DNA from: Hydractinia symbiolongicarpus | Lineage: Eukaryota > Cnidaria > Hydrozoa > Anthoathecata > Hydractiniidae | Assembly: GCF_029227915.1 (NCBI RefSeq) | Contig: NC_079876.1 | Span: forward strand, 10,726,001-10,790,000 | Direction of reading: 5' to 3' | Length of the DNA: 64,000 bases | Shown: positions 13,765 through 26,092 of the stretch, piece by piece | Layout: each line of letters starts with the position of its first letter | Numbering within the stretch: the stretch's first letter is position 1 | The notes under the pieces: model-generated | The model's database searches: none | The model's input: only the letters and a program-made list of their open reading frames with translations | What the model was told of the DNA's origin: nothing | Translations under genes and position numbers: made by a program

Positions 13765-15310
13765 TATTACTAACCAATAAAAAGAAAGATAGTGAAGAAA
13801 TTACAACCATATCGGAAACTTTTTTACGTTTCTAAATACCAAAAGTAATTAATCATTGGTTCCAAATTAAAATTGGCCATAAATTATTTTTGCGAGTGTG
13901 AACTGAAAAGCTAAATCTAATTATGAATGCTCAATCTAATTCTTCCAGTATTTACAAGTATAATAAATAATAAAGTTAATAAATAGATTTTACAATTTAC
14001 CTCGGCCTCTGTCTACCAACGAAAATATTGATTTTTCATTGTCGTTAATCGGTGAAGCTTTAAAAGTGTTGTGTCTTAAGTCTAGTCAATGTATTTGATG
14101 TTATACGTAAAGATATAAAGCTCTAGACAAAAGTATAGACAGCCCTTGCATGCAAGATCAGTGTTCCTAAACGAGGGCGTTGTATATTATAACTCATTTA
14201 GGGGGTGTTCTCTGGATAATACCACAACTTTATTGCGTGTAAATATAACAGCCTCGAGAGTTAATTTAAATTATCTGCCCTGTGTTTTTGTTGCGTTCAA
14301 AAAATGCGGCCCGATAATGGATTCACAGCCCTCTTCCAGGGTTTTAATGTTGTTATCAGCTTGGAAAGTACAATAGAATGTCTTCTATCTATTCCATCGA
14401 ATATTCGATTTTTTTGTTTCTCGGAGACCGAGAAACAAAAAAATCTGGCGAGAAACAACATTAGTAGCAAGTAAGCATACATAAGTAACCCGCCCAGGGT
14501 TTCTATTAAACTGAAAAGTGGGGGAAAATGGCTTCACGGGATGACCTAAAAATTTAAACCTCAATAATTAAGGTATTTTACGGGACAATGTGGATATGCA
14601 CTTTCCTTCCTTAAAATAAGCGAGGAACTATGTCTTACTTGGTGAACGACAAAATACTTAGTTTGACGTTACGTTACAGCGTCCATATGGAAGTAACTGT
14701 CGTCATCTCCCGTCTGGGAACAACTGAGAACCATTTTAGGCCAATTGTCTAAGACCTTTTTGACGTTACGCACTATTTAATGTAAAGACTGACGCCATTT
14801 GGTTTAATTAGATTGGTGCAGCCATTGCATTTCCCTTTTAAAAGTATGAGGTAAGCAAATTTCAAAAAAAATTATAGACGAGACATTTCTGACGTCAGCA
14901 AACACTGATATTTCTTTAACCGTTATGAAAAGCACATGATTAAAGACATAATTTTGATCAGAGTTCTTCACAATAGATGCAACGGGTTAACAAATTTCTA
15001 AATAATAAAAAAAGAATCATTATATGCAGTGCCAACTTTGGAGTTCCTAAAACCTCCTATCTTTTCAACTTTTGTTCTGCCTCCATACCTTTTAACGCGA
15101 TTAACGATTAGCATTTTAATTAATTATCTTGGTAAAGTTTAGAAGCATTGAAACCTCTAATAAACATTTTTTGCATATATAAAACAATTAAAAATGATTT
15201 TGATTGATTCTTACATATTATTATCTGGGTGCCACTAGGGAAATAAGTTCTTTATTAAGTTTATTTTTTAAGTTTTTTATTCAGATCTCAAAATTGTTCT
15301 TGTTCAAACA
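13765..15310. other. intergenic sequence with one perfect hairpin
   Basis: No gene is supported. An 18-bp perfect inverted repeat with a 3-base centre lies at 14407-14445 and is listed separately. Confidence 0.5.
14407..14445. repeat. perfect 18-bp inverted repeat
   Basis: The left arm GATTTTTTTGTTTCTCGG and its exact reverse complement are separated by three bases (AGA). It resembles the core of a short foldback element. No function is inferred. Confidence 0.85.
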
Positions 15311-15382
15311 GCGTCGGTGGTGTAAAGGTTAGCATTGTTGCCTTCCAAGCATTAGATCCGGGTTCGATTCCCGGCTGACGCA
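15311..15382 (+). tRNA. tRNA-Gly (anticodon UCC), copy 1
   Basis: A 72-nt cloverleaf. The acceptor strand GCGTCGG pairs with CTGACGC (one G-U pair). The anticodon loop CTTCCAA gives UCC, which reads GGA glycine codons. The T-arm and B box GGTTCGATTCC are intact and the discriminator is A. Compared with copies 2 and 3 there is one mismatch in the anticodon stem (GCATT instead of GCAAT). A T5 run about 6 bases downstream can serve as a Pol III terminator. The 3' flank resembles that of copy 3. Confidence 0.85.
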
Positions 15383-16204
15383 TCTGTTTTTGTTTATGTA
15401 AGTGGTTTTACAAAACAGAGCACAAAATTAATGTTGTTTAAAAGAATTTTCGTTAATTAGATCCCCTTTAATGTTGCGTCGTTTATCAAGAAAGTGTGGT
15501 TAAATATTTTTTGAACAAACTACATCAACTTAAAGTGAGAAAATGTAACGGGAATAATAAAAATGGTAATCGAAAATCGAACCTTGGTAAACTATGGATA
15601 CGAAAAACGTGATGGTATAACGCATGCGTGGTGTGTGGTGCATAAATATATGTATGTGTGTGCAGCTAATTATTGTTGTTTTCTTCACTCATCTGTATAC
15701 AACCAAATTGTACAGGTAATTCGTGGGTAGTATCTGGGAAATAAATGGCTCTTAAAAGCATTGACACGGTCTTATAACTTGTCTCCTTAAAGCAGAATAA
15801 ATTTAAAACTTCGAAAGAAATCCTTTTTCTGAAAACGACTTTAAAAACATTTTTTATTATTCAAGAAAAAACACCATGCTAGAAAAGAATTCTAATTGTT
15901 ATAGGAAACAAAAATAAACTTTTAATTGTTAATAACTGAAAAAAAACATTTGAGAAATACATTTTAGAAACGTCTTTCTTATTACAGCGGCGCCAAAGTA
16001 CGCTCATTTTGCTATTGCACGTTTAAGGACACTGCTTAACCGAACGTAACTTCAAATACTTCTTCGTAATAGCGTACTTTTTAACACTTCATTGACAATT
16101 AAATATTCGTTATTATTTCCGATTAAACATAACAGCACGAGGCCTTAACATAGTAACGTTTTTATTATGCATTTTAGAACCGTTTTATATAGAACATACG
16201 CACA

Positions 16205-16276
16205 GCGTCGGTGGTGTAAAGGTTAGCATTGTTGCCTTCCAAGCAATAGATCCGGGTTCGATTCCCGGCTGACGCA
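16205..16276 (+). tRNA. tRNA-Gly (anticodon UCC), copy 2
   Basis: A complete 72-nt cloverleaf with acceptor GCGTCGG/CTGACGC, anticodon stem GTTGC/GCAAT, loop CTTCCAA and B box GGTTCGATTCC. About 500 bp of upstream sequence is closely similar to the region upstream of copy 3, so the gene was duplicated as part of a longer unit. A TTTT run follows about 12 bases downstream. Confidence 0.92.
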
Positions 16277-16879
16277 TAAGATATTGCTTTTGTTCTCGGA
16301 ATGGAAAAAGGGAAGACGCACGTGTGTATAAAAATATCATTAACTTTGACACATCCACAAGTCTAACAGAAAACAAAATGTCTAACACCTTAATATAACA
16401 CTGTAAAGAAATAAAATGTGTTCATGGGAGATACTTTGGCATAAAGTAGAGAAAAAGTTACTTTTGGCAAGAACATTCAGAATAATACCTAATTAACATA
16501 TTTATTAACTTACTTTATTAACTAAATACAAGAACGTACGTTTTGTAAAGTCAAAGAAATGTGAATAATTAGTCCCTCACCACACCTCCTTAGATGGTAC
16601 ACATTCGTCAAGCAGTCTTTACAGAAGTATATTGTTGGAATGCTCAACAAATGTGCGAGAATTAAAGAATGACGTCCCATATTTGATGGCATAATCTTTC
16701 AGATTTGTTTGATTTATAATTTATGTGGTTGATCTCACCTAGGAGAATAGATCTCACTAATTTCATAGGATATACCCTACCAATTTTTTCCGGGATGGAC
16801 TAAAAATACGGTTTTAAAGTGTTTAAACCTGCCATTTAAGACACAAAACCGTGTTTTGAAGTTTCTGCCGAACCACACA

Positions 16880-16957
16880 TCCGCCTTATTTGGGGATCGA
16901 ACCCCTGACCTTTTGGACATGATTTTAGCGAACTAGGAACTGCGCTACGGAACTATA
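16880..16957 (-). repeat. tRNA-like (SINE or tRNA pseudogene) segment
   Basis: Read on the minus strand, the segment has an A-box-like TAGCGCAGTTCCTAG followed about 30 bases later by a good B box and T-arm, GGGGTTCGATCCCC. The acceptor ends do not pair properly, so this is not an intact tRNA. It is probably the head of a tRNA-derived SINE or a decayed tRNA gene. The body downstream on the minus strand (toward 16740) is not recognised. Confidence 0.5.
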
Positions 16958-18543
16958 AACAATCTCCAGCGTCTCTGTTTCACTTCAAACTCTTAGTCGA
17001 GTTATTCTAAAGCAAAGCACATGGTAAAAACAATAAAAGTGTGACATGAATAATAAAGCTTTTTTTAAGTGATCATCAAAATTTTAATTTTGTCGAAAAA
17101 GTTAAGATACTGTCGTTACTTAAGTAATGCATTTCCATAAAATATGAAGTAAAAAGATTTCTTCTTATCTCAGGAATCGCTGAGATTCATTATTTCTTAG
17201 AAAGATTAAGAGAAAGAAAAACGCGAAATGTTTGCAATTCGATGAAAGTGATTTTAACAAGTACAGGTACGCATGGGACAGTGATCAAAAGAACACTTTA
17301 CATTTATCAAGAAAAAAGCATTTAATAGTAAATTTTGTGAGCTTTACATGTTTTTTAAAAAGCAGTCATGTAACATTACTAAACGACCATTATATTTCGC
17401 GCGTAAGAAACGTAGCTACTTAAAATCTACTATAAAACTTTGTCACTTTCCTAAGGATGAAAAATTTCACTTTAGCCTATAGTATTCTTACTTTTTTGCA
17501 TATTCTGCAGAAATTTATGTTGTTTTGTTTTGATACGAACAACCATTTTTATCTATTTTACGGTACATAACAAATATTTGCGATCAAGTTCTAAGTTCTG
17601 CAAAATAACAACAATTGATCTTGTGGAAGTTTTGCATTGGAAGATTTAGATGACATCAAAGGGTAGTGTAAAAGCAAAGAGAAAAAATATAATATAAATT
17701 AATAGCAATAATAAATATAACAGCTGCAAAAGTTCGAAATTTGGAAACAAGATCAAAGACTTTTTGGTAAGTCCTAAAAACTCTAAAAGGCCGTAGAATA
17801 TTGTAAAGTGAAACTAGCGCAGTATAAAAGAAGTTGCATGATTCATCATAACTGTTGTTTATCCTCTGTATATCCACTTTCCCCTATCACAATGTTGTTG
17901 TTGAAGAGAAGCAAGGGAACTATTCTTTTACCAGGTATTAGTAACAATTTCTCGAGTTTGTGTGGTTTTGCTGGAAATCCTAAAGCAAGCAATTCTGTAA
18001 ATTTAAACTCTGTATTTACAGAAACCTTATTTGTATAACAAACTATTGTTGTTTTCTTCACTCATCTGCCTACGCGCCTTTTAAAGCAAAGACACGTCCC
18101 TCTATCTGGTCCTCCGTAAAGTAAACTAAATTTAAAACGTTAAAAGAAATCACAAATGACTTTAACAAACGTTTTTTTATTATTCAAGAAAAAAAAACTA
18201 GAAAAGACATTCTAATTGTTATCGGGAACAAAAACAAACTTTTAATTGTCAATAACTGAAAAAGCATTTCAATATTTTTATAAAAAACGTCTTTATTATT
18301 ATTATTACAGCTGGCCCAAGGCACGCCTATTTTACTACTGCACATTTAAGGACGCTGCTTAACCAGAACTAACTTTAAGTTTTTTTTTCGTAATGGCGCA
18401 CTTTTTAACAAGTAAACAATATCTCAGTCATTGACAATTAAATATTTGTTATTATTTTCGATTAAACATCACAGCACGAGGCCTTAACATATTAACGTTT
18501 TTATTATACATTTCACAACCGTTTTATATAGAACAAAAACACA

Positions 18544-18615
18544 GCGTCGGTGGTGTAAAGGTTAGCATTGTTGCCTTCCAAGCAATAGATCCGGGTTCGA
18601 TTCCCGGCTGACGCA
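18544..18615 (+). tRNA. tRNA-Gly (anticodon UCC), copy 3
   Basis: Identical to copy 2 over the 72-nt body, with a T7 run five bases after the gene that makes a strong Pol III terminator. The upstream block (about 18040-18543) is the second copy of the unit that precedes copy 2. Confidence 0.93.
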
Positions 18616-19089
18616 TCCGTTTTTTTCTATGTAAATTAACAAATCACAAAATTAATGTGATTTTAAAATTCCACACAAGGTTTTATTAGGTAATCTGCTT
18701 TATCAACTGCGTGTAATTGAAACTTTTTGTAGGTGGGAAATTTAGAAAGGTCTATGATTCTATAGTTGGACTCAAAAATCCTGAACATGTCTGGAGATGT
18801 CTAATTCTAAAATATCAGTGTCGCACGGTAACGTTAAAATGTTTTTGTAAAAGGTGTCCTGAGCAATTCTGTAAATTCAAAGTCTGTATTTGCAGAAAGC
18901 CTTAAGTGTACAACAAACTATTATTGTTTCTGTATTCTTCTACGAACGCGTAAAATGTGCTGGTGATTATTCGGCTGTATAAAAGCTATAAATAAAAAAA
19001 CCCTTATATAAGAGTTGATAATTACTGACAGCAACTAGACAATTATTTGCTTTATTTTCAGAACCTTCTTTTAATAATGAGGCGTAATA

Positions 19090-19915
19090 CAGTAGACTCC
19101 CGGTAAATCGAATACCAGTTATCTCGAATTGTTATTTGCTCGATCTGTTTTCTACGGTCCCTTGGACATTTCCTTATGCTTCCTTATAAACTCTACTCGT
19201 TAACTCGAACCTGGATAACTCGAACATTCGTTTTCTCGAAACATTTTTTTGATCCCCCTTAAGTTAATTTCTTTGGATAACTCGAACTTTTTAGTGTCTA
19301 ATTATAAAATGAATGTTCGAAAAATGAATATGGGCATGTAGTGTAGCCAGAAATTTTGAAAAAGTTGTTCTTAATTGGTTCTCTTTAGAAAGGAGCCAAA
19401 ATGTTCTTTTTGATGGCAATATGTTAAAGGGAAGCTCTTCAAATTGCTGAAAGTTTTGATCTTACAAATATCTTACAAAACAAATACAGAAGGAATCAGT
19501 GCGAATGATATCGCCTCTGTTGATAATTCTGTCATCAGCACAGAGCCAATAATGACTGATGACGAAAACTTATCAGACATCTTTGATAAGAACATCATGC
19601 AGAAGAAGACACAGATGATAATGCTTCAAATGAGCCAATTCGCCCGCAATCTATGGTGTGCGTCAAGCTCTGGAGTTACTCCGGATGTTGTTTAGTGAAA
19701 ATGGAACCTGTCTTCGCAAATACATCAACCTAATAAGTCGAGTTGTTGGACAAGAACTATTAAAAAAGGTTAAGTCAAACCGACATACCAAATTTCTTTC
19801 AGTTCAAATCGCCTTAACTCGAACTAACATTTTTGTCCCAGCTCAAATTAACGGGAGCTTTGCTTTAGTCGAACATTCGTTAGGCTAAATTGTTCGAGTT
19901 ATCGGAAGTTATCTG
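19090..19915 (+). mobile_element. pogo/Tigger-like DNA transposon, internally deleted
   Basis: The left end, CAGTAGACTCCCGGTAAATC, is the type of terminus seen in pogo/Tigger elements. The right end in reverse complement reads CAGATAACTTCCGATAACTC. Both are flanked by TA dinucleotides (19088-19089 and 19916-19917), as expected for Tc1/mariner-type insertion. Several TCGAA-bearing subterminal repeats are present. The interior retains only a transposase C-terminal piece. Confidence 0.75.
19500..19790 (+). pseudogene. Tigger-type transposase C-terminal remnant
   Basis: Two overlapping plus-strand frames read an acidic stretch with ISTEPIMTDDENLSDI (around 19525-19580), then, after a frame change near 19660, VRQALELLRMLFSENG. 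This matches the acidic linker and the terminal helix pattern at the C-terminus of pogo/Tigger/CENP-B-derived transposases (from memory of the family, not searched). The DNA-binding and DDE domains are absent, so no active transposase is made. Confidence 0.5.
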
Positions 19916-20135
19916 TATCCCTGAATGGAATAGCTTTTCAATGTATGAATGCAAACCTTCAACTGGTCTTCTAAAGTAGAATAAAATTGTAAAATCTCAA
20001 TTGTCAAGCATGTTGAAAAAAATCAACAATTAAATATTCGTTATTGTTTCCGATTAAACATAACAGCACGAGGCCTTAACATATTAACGTTTTTATTATG
20101 CATTTTAGAAATGTTTTATATAGAACATAAACCCA

Positions 20136-20207
20136 GCGTCGGTGGTGTAAAGATCAGCATTGTTGCCTTCCAAGCAATAGATCCGGGTTCGATTCCCGGC
20201 TGACGCA
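20136..20207 (+). tRNA. tRNA-Gly (UCC) copy 4, D-arm altered, possible pseudogene
   Basis: The anticodon arm, T-arm and acceptor match copies 2 and 3, but the D-loop/A-box reads TGTAAAGATCAGCA instead of TGTAAAGGTTAGCA. The change removes the conserved GG of the D-loop and weakens the internal promoter and the D-loop/T-loop contact. Whether it is transcribed or charged is uncertain. Confidence 0.7.
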
Positions 20208-21170
20208 TTTGATTTTGGTTTCGTTTTAGGGATGGCGAAAGAATACACACATTCTCTAAAATTTCTTTAAATTTCTCTACTGATTTTTTTTAAAAGTTTG
20301 GGGAAATAACGCGTAAATTAAACACGAAATTTATGCCACACTAAAGGTAGTGAAACGGAGATAAATTTTCATGATCTTAAGTGATTTGCGTTCGAAAAAT
20401 TACATATTCATTTGATGAAAATTTAGAGTTATTCAGGATATCCATTGCTACTACGTTTTAACGATTAAATTCCAGGACCGGAAACCTCGTCTGTCTGTTT
20501 GTGCGCTAGAAACACGTTGTGTTGCATACACACATAATTGCGCACAGCTATTTTAAAGTTTTATTTTATTTTGTCTTTTGCGCGGTTTCACAAAAGTTTA
20601 ATTTAAAAAGTATCTTACACAAAATTCATGGATTACTGGATTATACTGTTATTATTCCTTCGATGCAGTTTCCTTGTTATAAATAATTACATAGTCAAAA
20701 GTGCGAAAAATTAACATTGTGTTGTGTATTTTATTAAAGAAGCTTTGTATGTGTGTCCGCGAAAGAAGCGTACTGTTACGGAAACACGAAATGCTATATA
20801 TAAAGGACGGGCGACCCCGTGGATTCTTACACGGGTTAACAGCTAGTCTCATAATAATAGCCGTATTTTGTCTGTTCAAAAGGGTTACCGATATTTCTTT
20901 GATCTTTCCGCGATTTTTTAAAACCAGGGGGTTATTTAATCGCAAATCTGATTATTAATTGAAATAAATTTTAAAATTAATTTATTTCTGTAATTAGTTT
21001 AATTACTTTAATTTATTACCATCAGTAAGAAAAATAAATTTAGTGATAAAAATGAATGCATTATTTTAATACGCCATATTTAATAATAATTACCCCCGTG
21101 ACCTCAATCGCCGTTTTCGCTCAGGAGCCACAGAAAACAAATGGGACAATTTACTGATAGTTTTACTGAC
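20208..21170. other. repeat debris, no supported gene
   Basis: Contains phrases shared with a dispersed repeat (GTCTGTTTGTGCG near 20490, CCCGTGGATTCTTACACGGG near 20815). No gene is recognised. Confidence 0.45.
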
Positions 21171-22317
21171 TTTGTTTTGACCGCTCGCACATAATACACT
21201 AATCAAAACGCTTGATTCTTTGAAAAACCAACCCAAGACTTTCGTGGCCTGGGCAAACGAAGAAACATGAGGACCGAAACATGATGGTCATTTTAGTTTT
21301 TAAAGTAATGGTGGTCAGTGCTGTTTGTGTAAGTCTGTTTCACCTTTTTCTCTTCTATAATTTATTTTATTTTCGTAACATTGGTTTTTTGTATGTTCTA
21401 AAATGTTAAGATAAATATATTGTCACGTTTTTTAGCTACGTACAGATCTTAAACGCCCAGTTTTAGGATTTTTGGCTAGGAACGAATATTTTGAAGGCTA
21501 GCTAGCTAATAGCCTTACTTTTTACTAATTTTGTTTGGTATAAGAGGTTTTTCTCCAACCCAACATTTATTTTTATGTCGAGGATATAGCCATTTAGCTA
21601 TCTCATATATTTACCTAAGAAGTGACAGTATAAAAATTCAGTTTGGCTATCAATATCGCAATATTCTCAGCAATAAATCTTATGCTAAATGCAGTTTAGC
21701 TAGGTAGCAACATCTTTAATTATTTTCCTTAAAAAATGCTTTGCAAATAAAATGGTTGAGCAATTGCTTTAGCTGGAAGGGTAACGACAGGCTGTTTCCT
21801 GTGTTGTCATTTAAACCGAAGTTGTGATAAAGTTTTTTTGGAGAAGGTACTGTTCACATCTGTTTAACTGTACTAAGCGGTCAGCTCAGTGTTAACAATA
21901 GCCTGTTTTTTGGAAAAGGCTGTTACGCCTATGCGGGTCAGCCCACTGTGACAATTAATTTGGGAATCACGCCTGTACGAATGTCCAACAATGTTTACCT
22001 GAACTAACCGCTTAGCTCTGTCCAAGAAACGAAGGACTGTTTCTTGTGTTTTCATTTAAATAGATTCTGCAAGAAAGTTTTTATCAAAAGGGTATTATCC
22101 CTATACACCTGTGTAACACCGTTTAACTGTACTAAGCGCTCAGTCCGGTGTCACGATTAATTTTTTAACTTTTACAAAAACTTATTCCGTAAAATAAAAT
22201 AATATTGAGGGATTGTTTTTGCCTTGACAGAGTCACAACGGTTGTAAACTGTGTTTTTATTTCAGCTTTTTTTGCGGGAAAGTTATTTTTTGAAAAATAT
22301 GTTACAGTCGCAACACT

Positions 22318-22452
22318 TTAATGGTGTGTGCGCTTCACTTGATTTACGACATACTGCATACCTGTACTAAAGTGTTCCACCTGACTGTGTCACACAGTTT
22401 GCAATTCTTTTTAAGCGCTCCTTAGGGCGTTCAACAACAGTTACTTGTGGCT
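22318..22452 (+). repeat. dispersed repeat family A, copy 1
   Basis: Shares TACGACATACTGCATACCTGT, CCACCTG and a terminal CGTTCAACAACAGTTACTTGTG with copies at 23205-23345 and 37300-37440. Confidence 0.6.
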
Positions 22453-23204
22453 CATCCCGGCTAGTCTTTTTAATAATAACCGTATTCCGTCTGTTTGTCT
22501 CTGCGCGGAACATGGCGTCCTAAGTAGCGAGAACCGCGGAAAATCCCCGCGGTCCTGCAGCTTTATTTTGCATCCCGGCAGACGCCACTCTTTTTACCGG
22601 CCTTGGACCGCTCACGCGCAATAGACCAATCACGGGTGGATTTTCACTAATGACCAATCCAAGTGCTTTGCGGCCTCAACATACCGACGGAGGGAACATG
22701 CTACCCTTACGAAGGCCATTTTGGTTTGAAAGTGTTGGTGTAAAGTTTGGTAGATCTGCCTTCAATCCTTTTTTCTTCTGAATACTTTCTATCTATAGGA
22801 TTATTTAGTTTTTGTATGTTTTCACCTGTAAAGGTGAATATTTTATCACGTTTTCTAGCCATGTATAAATCTTAAACAAACCAATTTAAAGTTTTGTGCT
22901 AACTCTATAAACATAGATTTTGAGGAAGAATCCTGCTTTTAACGCAGCTAGCTATAACTATCTTTATTTATTACCATTCTTTTAAAGTTTTTATTCTGTT
23001 TGCTACATTGTTATTTATTTTTATGTTGAAGATGGGTCTAGCTAGCTCTTTTCAGCTACCTCTGGATAGAAAGTGAAAGTAGCCAAATGCAGTTGGCTGC
23101 AATCCGATTCTTATGCCATATAAATGCAGTTAGGCAGCTGCCACTTTTAATACTGTAATGAAAAGTTAAGAGTATTTTTTTAACTAACTTATTTTTTGAA
23201 AAAT

Positions 23205-23345
23205 ATGACACCAGATAAAGTTGTGTGCGCTACACTTAATATACTACATACTATATAACTGTACTAAATCACTTTACCTGAATGTCTGGCACTTTTTTTG
23301 GCTCTTATTAATCGCTCCATCGGGCGTTCAATGCTGTGTAACACC
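23205..23345 (+). repeat. dispersed repeat family A, copy 2
   Basis: Reads ATACTACATACTATATAACTG, then CTTTACCTG, then CGCTCCATCGGGCGTTCAATG, collinear with copy 1. Confidence 0.55.
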
Positions 23346-23346
23346 A

Positions 23347-23480
23347 GTGGCGTAGCCAGAAAAAAATTAACCTTAGTTGAACCATTGACCCGCAGGGTCA
23401 ACATCGCACTTCAGGTGCGATAATAACCAACTGGGGGTTTGGGGGGCGTTGTGAGCCCTCTAACGGGTTCAGGAAGCCAA
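23347..23480. mobile_element. transposon end (CAGTGGCGTAGCCAG type)
   Basis: The terminus CAGTGGCGTAGCCAGAAA resembles ends of hAT-type elements found in many animals. It is followed by small palindromes (GACCCGCAGGGTC, GCACTTCAGGTGC). No matching opposite end was found in the window. Confidence 0.4.
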
Positions 23481-23662
23481 CGCCTTTTTACGCCCTTTAA
23501 ACGCCGAAATGCCATAAAACCGACTCTGTGACATACGCGATAGACGTCTAGTATTGATCGAATTGATCGAAAAAGGGGAATAAATGACAACATAAAATAC
23601 ATTAAAATCTTTATCATCAAGGGTGTAATCAAACCAGCAATAAGACAACACAACACCATCAT

Positions 23663-25110
23663 AATGTTTTTTTATAGATTGAAAGTTATTAAAGCAATAA
23701 TTAGAATGTTCATTCTTCTTTCTTCATATTTAGCACCAAAATAAAGTTTTCTGCAGATTAGAGGTCATTAAAAAATAACCAAATCAAAATCTTCTTTCTT
23801 CATAAATATAATAAAAAATTCAAAAATATAATGAAATGGAACCATGGACAAAATGCCTTCATACAAATCATTGAAAACCCTCGTGTTAAAAATACGTTCC
23901 ACACATCGTGTTACAAATATTAAAATTATAGGCATAGTTGGGATTATTAGTTAAGTAAGGAACATTCTTGCATAAAAATTTTAAACTACTTTTGGAGTAT
24001 TTGTAAAAATATGTTACGTTTGATTCGATTCATCATGTTTCAGAAATAATGTACAAAGCATGAATTACAGACAACTAAATTTAAGCAATGAGAAGAACAA
24101 AGGTATGTATAAAGCAATCTGTTTTGCTTTAAAATGTTAGCATGACAATTAATAATTTTAACAGATACATTGCCAGCATCGTCATAACATTAACCTTATC
24201 AATTCTGTATATATATCAAGAGAAAGTTCATAAGGTTTTTAAAATGACCGTTGAAAAAGACGAACCTGAGAGCCTTCACTACAATGAATAAACCTTAAGA
24301 CGTCCTCTTGCAAGTTACAATGGGAAGAATAATCGTGATCACTGAGGTGTGGAGCTTGTCGTAATGAGTGCCTACATTATATTTCCCAATACCGTTAAAA
24401 AAACCTGAAGGGAATGAATCTACCAAGATTTAGATTTAAAAATCTCTTTGACGAAAAAGATTTTAAGTTAAAGGTTTGCTTTTTACAAATGGAAGAAGTC
24501 TCGTCATTAGTGCTAGAAATACCACATTGATTAACTAACGTTTGGGTTAATGCAAAAGGAACAACTTCGAGATGATACACACCTTTCCTTTTTCTTTTCT
24601 TTTGCTTTGTTGTCATAACGTATGACAACCTAGCTTAAAATATTGAGCAGAACGCTTTAACGTAGCTTTACTCAAACTTAAAGAAACTAAAAGGATTAGG
24701 TTTAAATTGCCCAGAATGTTTGTCATTATCGCAAAATAAAATAGATACTGGTTGTAAATTTTTATTTGAAGGTAGACGAGGAAAAATCTTCTGATTTAAA
24801 ACCGTCTTGAATCATAGCTGACAACAATCAGGATAAAAAGTTAAAATATTTCTCTTAAATAAACTGTTATAAAGGCTTATAAGAATAGCTTTATTCTGTG
24901 TAGCTACAAGATCTGCTGTCTACACAGAGTTACAGAAGAGGATGAATAGCTAGCTAACTGAAAACTTGAAAGTGCTTTCTACACAGGAAAACAAATCTGA
25001 AGATTTACATACACATACAAAAATTGGATGGTTCGAGTATAGAGAATTCTATACAAGTTAAGCTTAATACGGATCAAGGTTGGACAGCAACATCATGCTT
25101 TCTTCACCTT
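23663..25110. other. intergenic sequence, no supported gene
   Basis: AT-rich with short frames only; no recognisable domain. Confidence 0.5.
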
Positions 25111-25127
25111 CACAACTTCGCTAGCCT

Positions 25128-25490
25128 TGTTTTTTTTTTTTTTTTTTTAATTTCTTGCGTATGTTCCATAGCCATATATGGAGCGAATTTTTAACCTCTC
25201 TGCGAAATTTACTAGCCAATAGGATGCGTCTAAAATCACCATAAATGGAAGACACAAGACCGTACATAGGCATAATTTTCGCAGGTAATCCTGCGAAAAA
25301 GACTATCTGCGAAACAAAGTAAAAATTCAACTCCTCAGCCTGCAAAACAAAGTGGATACTGTTATATCTTGCGAAAACTACGTGCGAAGCACGAAGCTTG
25401 TGTGCGCCGCCCGGAAAAAGATCTGTGCCGGATGCACCATTGGTGCGCCCATCCATGTTTTGGCGGTGGCGGTGGAAAAAACGACGTGTT
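25128..25490 (-). mobile_element. poly-A-tailed, SINE-like retroposed segment
   Basis: On the minus strand a G+C-richer body (CGCACCAATGGTGC, GGGCGGCGCACACAAGCTTCG, GCGAAAACTAC) ends in an uninterrupted A run of about 20 at 25128-25149. Several TGCGAAA motifs recur. This is the layout of a retroposed non-coding element. The target duplication was not resolved, so a microsatellite origin of the A run cannot be excluded. Confidence 0.4.
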
Positions 25491-26092
25491 GAAATGAGAA
25501 AAGTAGGTCAGTCGATCGCAGAGCCTGGTAACACAGTTAGCTTAGGCAATTGTCTAGGCTGCCTAACCCTAGATCCACCCCTGAGTACAAATATATTTCT
25601 TTCAATGTTTTTAGCTATCTATATAAAAATAACTTATGTAAAGGTGCTTTTGGTTTATGAATTACTAAGGTGTGTGACGTAATTCTGCAGGGCTTTGCAA
25701 GTAACCACGTGTATTTATTATGAATTTTTTTTCCTGTTATTTTAGTATCAAACATTTTATAAAACATCTTTATTTGCTGATAGCTCTTACTGATCAAAGT
25801 TGTGCAATAACTAGTCTTATATATTTCAATTATGAGCAAATACAAAGTAATCGTGCGGAATGTTTTCTCCTTTACAAAGTTAAACAAATTTGGTGATTTA
25901 AGTATGTTTGTGCGTATTGTGTTCTCTTACGCCTTATTGTCATAAACGTATTGTTATTTACCGTCGCGTTCCTTTTCGTTGTAGCGTCACCGCGGCATTT
26001 TTAGATGTGCACCATAACATTAAATGTTGCATTGTTTCAACTCTACGTATGAAATCACCACAATGATTAGATTCTATCAACTTGCAACTATT

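Larger units (their letters stand above)
15655..20207. repeat. repeated unit carrying the tRNA-Gly copies
   Basis: Three related upstream flanks precede tRNA copies 2, 3 and 4: about 15655-16204, about 18037-18543 and a shorter about 20015-20135. They share phrases such as GACAATTAAATATTCGTTATT, AACAGCACGAGGCCTTAAC and ACGTTTTTATTAT just before the tRNA. Similarity extends past the 3' side of copies 1 and 3. The tRNAs therefore spread by segmental duplication, not by RNA-level retroposition of the tRNA alone. Confidence 0.75.
21170..23345. repeat. divergent tandem duplication of a repeat segment
   Basis: Segment 21170-22300 and segment 22600-23345 share the same order of phrases: GACCGCTC near the start, a GGTCATTTTAG/GGCCATTTTGG block, TTTTTTGTATGTT, TATCACGTTTT, TAGCTAGC and CTGTACTAA blocks. 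Divergence is high. Phrases such as CTGTTTAACTGTACTAAGCG occur more than once within the first segment. This looks like related copies of one non-autonomous element. Confidence 0.5.

Noticed and set aside
17846-18061. Minus-strand frame with LALGFPAKPHKLEKLLLIPGK
   Set aside because: Looks somewhat protein-like, but it lies within or next to the repeated tRNA unit, has a competing plus-strand frame, and no family was recognised.
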